Positions 50,755-64,000 of a stretch of DNA of 64,000 bases are shown piece after piece. The stretch comes from Watersipora subatra. Taxonomy: Eukaryota > Bryozoa > Gymnolaemata > Cheilostomatida > Watersiporidae. Below the pieces are notes generated by a model that worked only from the letters and a program-made list of their open reading frames with translations, was not told the origin of the DNA and made no database searches. The stretch covers positions 64,550,667 to 64,614,666 of the forward strand of contig NC_088714.1 in NCBI RefSeq assembly GCF_963576615.1, given 5' to 3'. Position 1 is the first letter of the stretch; the number at the start of each line of letters is the position of its first letter. A program made the position numbers and the translations under genes.

Positions 50755-52895
50755 TTTTTGGCTCATTTAAAACTATTATTCTTTTTGGGGGACATTTTGT
50801 TAAGAAAACAGACAGGCTATAGCAAGATATAAAAATACAAAGTTGGCAATTTGACTAATTGTGGACTAATTTCTTCTGTTCTATAGCATTTGGTTGATTA
50901 AAGTTGGATGGTGTGTAGTTTAGCTGACCAGGAATAAGGAGGTTCAGTAAACTGTGGCTTCAATTCATGCACCTGCGTGATTAAATTACCTGCGAGTACA
51001 AACTGTCGTCACGCTGGGCTGCACCACACTAGGAAGTTTTGGAGCTATGCTCTAGCTGATTTGATCCAAACAATCTCATGGGCCCAATTATCTCATTTGG
51101 TTTGTACTATCAGATGTGACACTTGAATTAGGCCAAGGTCGTGCACGTGTACCTACCAGGTACGAAATAAAAAACTAATTGGTTTACTAATTTGCAAAAT
51201 GCACTGTCATGGTTTTCAAAACTTAACTCGGCTTTGAAGACTCTCACAACTGTGCGCTTAGTAAAGGGTGTAGTCTGTAGCTTCTTCCTGTAATGCCCTA
51301 GTTGGTACAATCCTGGGTCACTGACAGCGTGAGGTCAGGAGATCAGAGTCAGCATAGAATTATTTCACTGCTTAGTTATCCAAGAGACTTTTTGAAGGCA
51401 TTAGACATGCTTGTCACATAATAAGCTAGGTGTACCTGAAATAGTTGCTCTTGTGGAGTAAAACTTTCGCTGGTTATCCTGCTACAGCTTGTGATCGATC
51501 TAGAAGGAAACCAACTCTAAGTTTATAATCACATCTACTTTATTAAAAGATGCTTCTGAGAGACACTCTTCTACCAAATTTGAGAAATTTCGGTGCCAAT
51601 AAGATATAATGACAATGTGAAATGATGTAATAATTGATTGAAGTGCAAAACTTCACCTGTTGTCAACTGTCAACTTTTACAGGGGCATTGTCAGCATTTA
51701 ATGATCCTTGGGCAGAAACCATCCCCTCTCTCCAGGATCCTTTTCACTTTAGTGAATGGATGAAGGTTGAAGCATTTCATTGCTATTTATTTTAAATTTG
51801 TAATCAAAACTATATATTCAATAACTTAACTTTCTCTGGAGAGTTGGTTGGCAGAACTACACAGACATGGTTCAAGCTATACTCTAATGTGTTTAAGTAA
51901 ATAGCTTTGTCTGATCAGGGGGGGGGGTCGATCTGTCTGTAGCAGTGAATTTAGAAACTGAGTTATAGTGAGCAATTTTATTACTCTTTATCTGGTATCA
52001 ATAAACTAGCTATTTTCTTCAAAACAAACAGATTAAAATAAGAAATTTGATGATGTCTGACGTTTCGCCTACTATAATTGTGATCTGAACTAATAAGATT
52101 GCTTGTTACGGTTTTTGGTACACAGTCTATTTGTAAAGTTTAAGCTATTAGGACCTGTCCTAGCTGTTACACTTAATACAGTGGTCTGAGGTACTAGGTT
52201 GTCTTCTAGCTATTACACTTGTTATATTTTCTACATATGATTGACAACACATTTTCAGGGTAGCGTAACAGAGAATTAATTCATTGTCGGATTCTATGAA
52301 CTATTCTATTTATAGCGTTAACCATCATCTCTGCAGGTTTTCAATTAGCCTGCGCAAATACCTCCAGGACACGCTATTTCCTGGACATTCGTCCAATTTC
52401 CCATTTGATTGCAACTCACCACTGGTCAATGAGCTCTATCTGATTGGTGTAGCCGATATGATGTTTAGAGCTAGTCAATGAACCTTATTTAGTATTTAAT
52501 ATTTGGCAACTAGAAAAACTGTCTAGCACGTAAGAAAATGCCGCAAGCAAGATGTACCCTTAGACATAGACAAAACGGCATGTCGATGAGTGACACATAC
52601 ACATAACGGCATGTTGATGAGTAAGCCAAACATCTCATGGTTTAATCTAATCATGAAACAGAGAAAAGATCAGTGAATAATATTCATTCTGTCGACTAAA
52701 TTGGCTACTTTATAAATGACTCTCAAAGTTGATGATCTGGGTTCAAAAGGTTCACAATTGTTATTCAAACTTCTGGCGCAAATTTGACCATCAAAAACGC
52801 GGAACTTAACTAATTTAAACAACACTATGCTGAGATTAACCTGTTGCAGAGTGTCATTTGGGGCGAACTCTACTTAGCAAGTTGACCAAGAAGCT
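50755..52895. other. Intergenic or 5' part of the downstream gene
   Basis: Two stretches look like exons of the 52.9-kb gene. One is 51683-51765, after a good acceptor CAACTTTTACAG, open through FNDPWAETIPSLQDPFHF to WMK|GT. The other is 52337-52446, after ATCTCTGCAG, open through SLRKYLQDTLFPGHSS. The second can be joined in phase to exon 52884 onward only with an unusual CAAG acceptor. Otherwise AT-rich, with a short G9 run near 51919. Confidence 0.3.
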
Positions 52896-55736
52896 ATGAT
52901 TGAGTCTGCATCAGAGACGAGGGAGGTGGTGCGATATCTCAGGTCACCAATGTACATCTCTCTCCATCAAGATAGCTGCAGTCGAAGTGCCTCTGTTAAC
53001 TCGGTTTTATGTGAAGGCAGAGATTTGTCCAGCAGAAGCGACCATATCATAAATGATGTAAGTTTTCCAGATGAAAGCTTTTGTAATATTGTAATAAAAA
53101 TCAACTACTAGACTATTAATAATATTCTAGTAAACCAACAAGAGAAGTAATGCATAAATTATAAACTAAAATAAGAAACGCTTTAAAAGCACCAATAAAA
53201 ATAGTGACAGTAAAAGCTAAATATTTGATCATGGTAGCACTGCTTGCCGCTGCTGTTCAAAATGGTGACCTTTAATAGGCCGCTGCTGTTCATGATGACT
53301 CAATGTAGTTAAAAAATTCTGATGCTGCGATAATAAGACATCGCACTTGAGATAAAGTTATGTCATATTCGGTATTACATCTATGTAAAAATCAAAAGGG
53401 ACTCTGCCACTTTAAATCATTCACTACTGGCATTGCACAGTGACATGTAATACTGGTACTACATAGTGACATGTAATACTGGTACTACATAGTGACATGT
53501 AATACTGATACTACATAGTGACATGTAATACCGGTACAACATGGTGACACGTATACTGGTACTACATAGTGACATGTAATACTAGTACTACATAGTGATA
53601 TGTAATACTGGTACTATATAGTGACATGTAATACTGATAGTACACAGTGACATCTAATACTGGTACTACATAGTGACATGTAAGACTGGTACTATATAGT
53701 GACATGTAATACTGGTACAACATAGTAACGTGTAATACTGATACTACATAGTGGCATGTAATACTGATAGTACATACTGGCATGTAATACTGGTACTACA
53801 TAGTGACATGTACTACTGATACTACATAGTGGCATGTAATACTGGTACTACACAGTGACATGTAATACTGGTATTATATAGTGACATGTAATACTGGTAC
53901 TACATAGTGACATCTAATACTGGTACTACATAGTGACATGTAATACTAGTACTACATAGTGACATGTAATACTGGTACTACATAGTGACATGTAAGACTG
54001 GTACTACATAGTGACATGTAATACTGGTACAACATAGTAACATGTAATACTGATACTACATAGTGGCATGTAATACTGATAGTACATACTGGCATGTAAT
54101 ACTGGTACTACATAGTGACATGTACTATTGATACTACATAGTGGCATGTAATACTGGTACTACACAGTGACATGTAATACTGGTATTATATAGTGACACA
54201 AAGACTTGAATATAAATATCACAGGTATCATTTTTTCTACCACTCCCCTTGTGAGTATGGGGTAAACATTTCGTTTGCTGATGAGCTGCAATTAGGCTCA
54301 TGTCGGTCGCACTTGCAACGATTTTGTTCTTCCAATTATCGGATACCAGTCGGTTCAAATCATTTTAGTAATTATCTTCTGCAAAATCAATCATTCTTTT
54401 GCCTTTGTTCAACCAAGTGATAGTTTATTGTCTGTCATGCATGCGATCAATTATCTGACATTTTAGGGGCAGTGCTTGCCAGTCTATATAAAATAATGAA
54501 GCCTACTTATGCACCTAAATCCTCCAACAAGCTCGCAGTTACTTGTTTGAGGTGGCTTTAGGGCCTACTTACTATGACCATAGAGGTGAAGTGTTTACAT
54601 CAAAAAATGCTCTAGGGTCCTTGAACTTAGTGGCAGCATACCATAGTTGTGAACTAAATATTGCTTAGTCCTCTCTGGATGAAAGGTACATGTAGGTATG
54701 ATTACGCTGCACAAAAATTCCTTCGCTCATATTGCCCCTTCTGAATGCGTATATGACAGCCTGGGCTGGTACAAAATCTTATATAAGCCATTATTATCTG
54801 TCGCAACCTCAAAAAGGAGTAATGACTCTCCAATAGCAACGCTCTTTTGCGTATTACTAAATATATGCCCACACAATACAAGCCCGTCAATGTGATACAA
54901 TCAGTTGACTGCTTTTTACTTAATTCCAGCTAGCACAAGCTGGCTGCAGTTACATTTACAACATTTTGCAATATTTACAAAAACCTTAATTTGTAAAAAT
55001 AATAAATGAAAGTAAAGAAAACAAAAAATAGCATACAACTATTAAGAGTAAAATAATAATAAAAGTTGTAATAATAACTTATGTTTTCTATTTTTTACTG
55101 CATAAGATTTTATGCATTCACTTGTTTATTAATAATATACTGTCGCATTATATTAGACCAAATTATATTTTGCAGGTTGAAGGATTTTTCTCTCGAAGAG
55201 CGCTTACCAATGTCAACACCTTTCTTCCCAATATTGGAAGTTCTAAATCTGGTGATCGTTTAGAAGCCATCTATCACCACCCAGCATATTTTAACAGACA
55301 AAAAAGCTTCTCAGACAATTACACAAGTCTAAAGTCAGCGCATCTATGCACTAGGAACTTTCCATCTATCAACTATCAAAGCCAGAGAAAACAAAGCTTT
55401 GGAGGTGTTTCAAGACATTCTGCACCAGTTAGAACTAAAACCTTTGAGGATACCCTGCTGCCTACACACAATATATTCTTTGCTGGTCGTCCCAGCACAC
55501 CCAAATTCAAAGTGCTGCAAGTTGAAATTGAAAAAGCTCCAGCGACTGAAATACCAGACGTATCAGCTATTCTGCGACGACCAAAACAACAACGGCGAAA
55601 TCGCCGTGTGACATTTGAAGACACTTCTCTTGAGAATTTAGCAAGCGCAGGTCAAGGAAAAAAGTTGAATGCGTCTCTACAAGGAAAAGAAAAAAGGTCA
55701 TCTAGTCAGCGATCCAAAGGAAAGACAACTAGCTAG
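52896..55736 (+). CDS. Unrecognised basic protein with an RVxF-type PP1-docking motif
   Basis: Two exons joined in phase 0: 52896-53057 (donor GTAAGT) and 55176-55736 (acceptor ATATTTTGCAG, stop TAG), 240 residues from the ATG at 52896. The frame is also open for a few codons upstream, so the real start may be in an earlier exon (candidates 52337-52446 and 51683-51765). The protein is rich in Ser, Arg, Asn and Lys, with no membrane segment or known domain, and is probably disordered. Near residue 205, RRNRRVTFEDTSLENL contains RVTF flanked by basic and then acidic residues, the classic docking form for protein phosphatase 1. The C-terminus is Lys/Ser-rich. The intron holds a 26-bp satellite. 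I do not recognise an orthologue. Confidence 0.65.
53430..54196. repeat. 26-bp satellite with a 312-bp higher-order repeat
   Basis: About 29 units of CATAGTGACATGTAATACTG followed by GTACTA. Variant units (TAAGACTGG, ACAACATAGTAA, AGTACATACTGG, ATGTACTA) occur in the same order twice, offset by 312 bp = 12 units (for example 53681 and 53993). Confidence 0.96.
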
Positions 55737-57699
55737 GGAAGTTTGGGAAGTAAAAAAGGGAGAGGCTTCTTCATGTCTAAACACACTGTACTGTAAATAA
55801 GAACAACTATTATATGACTTTTATTTGCTTTTTAGAAATTCTATTTGATCCTTTTCCTTCATTTACATATATGATGAAATATAAACAGACGATTACGAAA
55901 AACTGGCTTGACCCCCATCAGTTCTATGATGAAATCAATGCTATAAACCAGGGCGTGAAAAACTAATACAGTTCTTTTATCACACCTGCTCTACGTGTCA
56001 GTCTCAATCTATAATAATTGCTCCAATAATGATGAAACTGGCTAATAATTAACTTTGAAGAGTTGATATTCTTATCAGCGAGCAGTTCAGACAATCCTAA
56101 TAGGATTGGGAGTGCCGCACACGCAATATTTACACATTATAAACAATTTATACCATTTTCAAACAAGAAGATTGTTTAAGGGATGAGATTAGCTATTTAC
56201 AAATAATGACCATGGGGTAAATGATGTTTGTCTAGCCATGCTGACGACAACCGAAAAACAAAACTATTGACCTGCACAGAAAGTCAGCAAATTATTTTAT
56301 GAGAGAACAACATACTCTGTTACAAAAGATGGTTAGAGTTTAAACATATTTGCCTAACCTACAATTGCATATTTACTTGACATATAGCAAATTTAATGCA
56401 GTATGGCTAATTTGAGAACAGACAACTCTTGAATGATATCCTGTGCATAACATGATAGAACTCACTATAACCGATCTGCAAAGACAATAACAGTTGAATT
56501 GCACTAAAGATATTAGCTCGCTTCTACAATATTCTATCTCTATAAATGTATATGATTATGCCTGATCATATGCATCATAAACAATCGTATTGTTAACTCT
56601 TTCAATCTTTTGTCAAGAGATAAAATACCAAAACTTCGTGGTTTCAATTTTCTGTGCCAAAATTTTTGTTTTTGCATGTAATTGTTTTATTTATTTTTGG
56701 TGATACCATGTAAAACACTTTTTCCATAAAACTGATTGAGGACTGTCCAATATAAGTATACATATATATCATCTAATAATCTTAGTGGCAGACATAGATG
56801 GTCATATTAATCTGCAAGGGCCAGAAACAACATTCCAAACTGTTGATCACAATTCACTGCATGTTCATGATAGTTTGTCTAAAAATCCAAGGATGTGGTT
56901 ACACTTCTCCTACCTATGACAATGCTTCAAATAAACAGAAGCTAGCATTTACTAAGAATGCCCCTCAGGTCTAGCAAGACACCTACTTTTCAGTCAGCTG
57001 TGAATTTGTCTCCACTATATTCAAGAGCATCACGCTCAGCGCATACGAGCCTCTGGATCTGAGGATACCTTCACAAATATTTTCTATTAGCGATGAAGCC
57101 TACATGCTAACGAATCTAATTCTAACATTTATTCTCTCAACTATCAATGTTTGCTGGGGTGAATTACTTTTACCCATCTAATTTCTATGTATACTTTTCC
57201 AAATCAAAGATATACACTCAGTATTCCTCGTACACACTCCCGTATAACTTACAACAGTAAACCACTGCAATATAACACACATATATACACCGTCACTTGC
57301 GGAACACTTTTTCTACGTTAATCTTTACCACTTGCATACATTATGTGAATAATTTGCATGCTTATATAGCATACATTTAATACTGTTGTGGTAATATTTC
57401 ACTCGCGCCTATGAGAAATAAGCAACACTAAAGAGAGTAATCCAAAATTTTGTCATACACTAAACTCAGAATACTTGAGACAAGCATATAAATGCTTGAC
57501 TGTAATACAATTCCGAAACAATATAAAAGCTTTAATCAGCATGGAGATGATAACTCCAAGCATGGACAGCAATGCACGCAGAGTCTGGACACTTTTATGG
57601 GTTTAACTAGCATGTTACATGCTGTATCATAATTGATTATATTATGGAATTGTATATACAACGATGACCTTAGACGAGATGTACATGAAAATTAACAAT
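55737..57699. other. Convergent intergenic region
   Basis: This lies between the 3' end of the RVxF-motif gene and the 3' end of PSMC4. AT-rich and mostly unique by eye; no coding or RNA gene supported. On the minus strand ATTAAA near 57531-57536 could be the PSMC4 poly(A) signal. Confidence 0.5.
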
Positions 57700-62573
<4,874 letters not shown>

Positions 62574-62689
62574 CTGATAAGAGATGAATATGAAAATACA
62601 TGCATTAGATAGTCTAGTCGACTGATCTAACCAGCTTCTTTTCGACTGTGGGCATTAATTGAAAACCAGGAAAAGATTATCAGCCAGCC

Positions 62690-62932
62690 CAATACTATGG
62701 AGAAGGATTGCTGTGCATATAACATAGAACCTTCTCAACAATACTATGGAGAAGGATTGCTGTGCATATAACATAGAACCTTCTCTACAATACTATGGAG
62801 AAGGATTGCTGTGCATATAACATAGAACCTTCTCAATATACTATGGAAAAGGATTGCTGTGCATATAACATAGAACCTTCTCAACAATACTATGGAGAAG
62901 GATTGCTGTGCATATAACATAGAACCTTCTCG
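62690..62932. repeat. 49-bp minisatellite, 5 copies
   Basis: Units of ATACTATGGAGAAGGATTGC followed by TGTGCATATAACATAGAACC and TTCTCAACA, nearly identical, about 120 bp upstream of the first visible PSMC4 exon. Confidence 0.95.
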
Positions 62933-63479
62933 CATGGAGCTAGATAAGTTTAGTTCACTCTGTGCTCTTGACTCAATTTGCTGTCAGAGTAGAGCATGAC
63001 AACAATTGTGGAGTAGGCCATATACAGAACATGTACCAGTTGTAAAGTTAGGTATCGTCTATGTGACAGGTGCTGATTTTACGAATGGTTAGCAGTAGAA
63101 AAATTTAAATTTTAAAGAGAACAAACCGATACAATAAGCTCCTTTGTGCTATATTTACTAAAACACTCTGTTGTCAGAGCAGACTGGTTTACTCCCGACC
63201 TACCACGGTGTCCAGTAAATCTCTCATACTATATATATATAGTTATTACCAAGTAAATTATTTCTGCTATCACCTTTGGGTAAATAATTGCGTAACACAA
63301 ACCGCAAGAACTACAGGCGACGCTACTATATTGTATACCACCTACAAGGTAAATTCCACATTTGATGTATTGGGTAAAGTGCTAACGTGTCAGCCTAGTT
63401 CGCCATGACAGATCATCGAGTGTGTCTGTTGATGAAGCACAGAGAATAAGCAGCTACACAATTATTCAGAAATAACCAA

Positions 63480-63600
63480 GGTGATTGATTGGTGCGGGTG
63501 TTGGTGTCAGTACACCAAGCTTGATGTCACAAGTTGGGAGTCGAAAATTTTAATTTATCCTAAACTATAACCAGATAGATGGACAGACAGAGAGCCACCG
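63480..63600 (+). mobile_element. SINE fragment
   Basis: A degraded tRNA-like head (TTGATTGGTGCGGGTGTTGG) is followed by ATTTTAATTTATCCTAAACT and ATAACCAGATAGATGG, related to the tails at 10440 and 45130. Confidence 0.45.
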
Positions 63601-63891
63601 TTTTTATCATATTTTAGTAATGCGTTATTTTAGACAACAAACTTATTAGTTTTTCTTAGCAGAATAGACTTCGCTGTCCACAAAAATTAAAAGCCAATTG
63701 ACATTGAAGATGCTTACTCCCCTTATTGTAAAACTACTGTAATCATGTACTAGTCATGTACTTTTCCACTCTCTCACAGCTTTATGTTAATAACTAAACT
63801 TTATCACAGCAACTACTTTACTTAGCATTCTGCTTCAATTGGATTGCTGATTATATTATTCTTGGATATTCTGTACTGCAAGTGGAGGAAG

Positions 63892-63924
63892 CGAGGGTGG
63901 TGATATCTCTATGAGCCACCCTCG
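63892..63924. repeat. 9-bp perfect hairpin
   Basis: CGAGGGTGG (63892-63900) and CCACCCTCG (63916-63924) with a 15-base loop, 32 bp before a candidate start codon. Confidence 0.6.
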
Positions 63925-63955
63925 AATCGGGTAAGTGCCTAGTACACTTTCCGAT

Positions 63956-64000
63956 ATGGGACCTAAAAAGGGAGCAGCTAAATCGACAGAGAATAGTGAT
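63956..64000 (+). CDS. Possible 5' end of a gene, cut by the window edge
   Basis: ATG at 63956 opens a frame of 15 codons to the edge, MGPKKGAAKSTENSD, a Lys/Ala-rich start like that of many cytoskeletal proteins. The context GATATGGG has G at +4. With only 45 bases it may be chance. If real it would be nested in, or overlap, the 5' part of PSMC4 on the other strand. Confidence 0.25.
   Translation, partial: MGPKKGAAKSTENSD

Noticed and set aside
53562-54196. Minus-strand frame rich in TCHYVVPVLHVTM
   Set aside because: Translation of the 26-bp satellite.

Overview
The window is nuclear DNA from a metazoan, probably an invertebrate (a lophotrochozoan would fit, but I cannot name a species). 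The reasons are: split genes with GT-AG introns; animal proteins (an hnRNP L family splicing factor, the centriolar protein CEP128, the proteasome ATPase PSMC4/Rpt3); AT-rich introns full of minisatellites; and relics of Helitrons, tRNA-derived SINEs and small inverted-repeat transposons. There are no rRNA genes, no convincing functional tRNA, no CRISPR array and no bacterial operon.

Layout. (1) 1-6.5 kb, minus strand: the 5' half of an hnRNP L-like gene, six coding exons, running off the left edge. (2) 6.5-12 kb: intergenic, with small inverted-repeat elements, a tRNA-like SINE and minisatellites, ending in a possible small minus-strand gene (11970-12260) that diverges from the next gene across 152 bp. 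(3) 12.4-44.1 kb, plus strand: a complete CEP128 gene. I resolved 23 coding exons with consistent phases, giving 1133 residues. Its introns carry at least nine tandem arrays, a defective Helitron (25.08-27.12 kb), a TA-flanked transposon (36.73-37.49 kb) and a large foldback element (20.7-21.3 kb). (4) 44.1-52.8 kb: gene-poor, with SINEs, Helitron-like 3' ends and a 1.94-kb array of 193 perfect copies of a 10-mer. (5) 52.9-55.7 kb, plus strand: an unrecognised gene whose last exon encodes a PP1-docking (RVxF-type) motif. (6) 57.7-62.6 kb, minus strand: PSMC4, six exons, with the 5' exons beyond the right edge. (7) 62.6-64 kb: intron or intergenic sequence, with a possible plus-strand start codon at 63956.

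The genes do not form a pathway; they are housekeeping and cytoskeletal neighbours. The most unusual theme is tandem repetition that begins at or copies exon-intron junctions. In PSMC4 the 3' splice site plus the first nine codons of an exon (including the sensor-1 motif) is repeated about twelve times. In CEP128 a 5' splice site is repeated thirteen times at an 87-bp period. I found no wholly new molecular system. The splice-site minisatellites, the 10-bp phased array and the Helitron/SINE composites are the items most worth follow-up.
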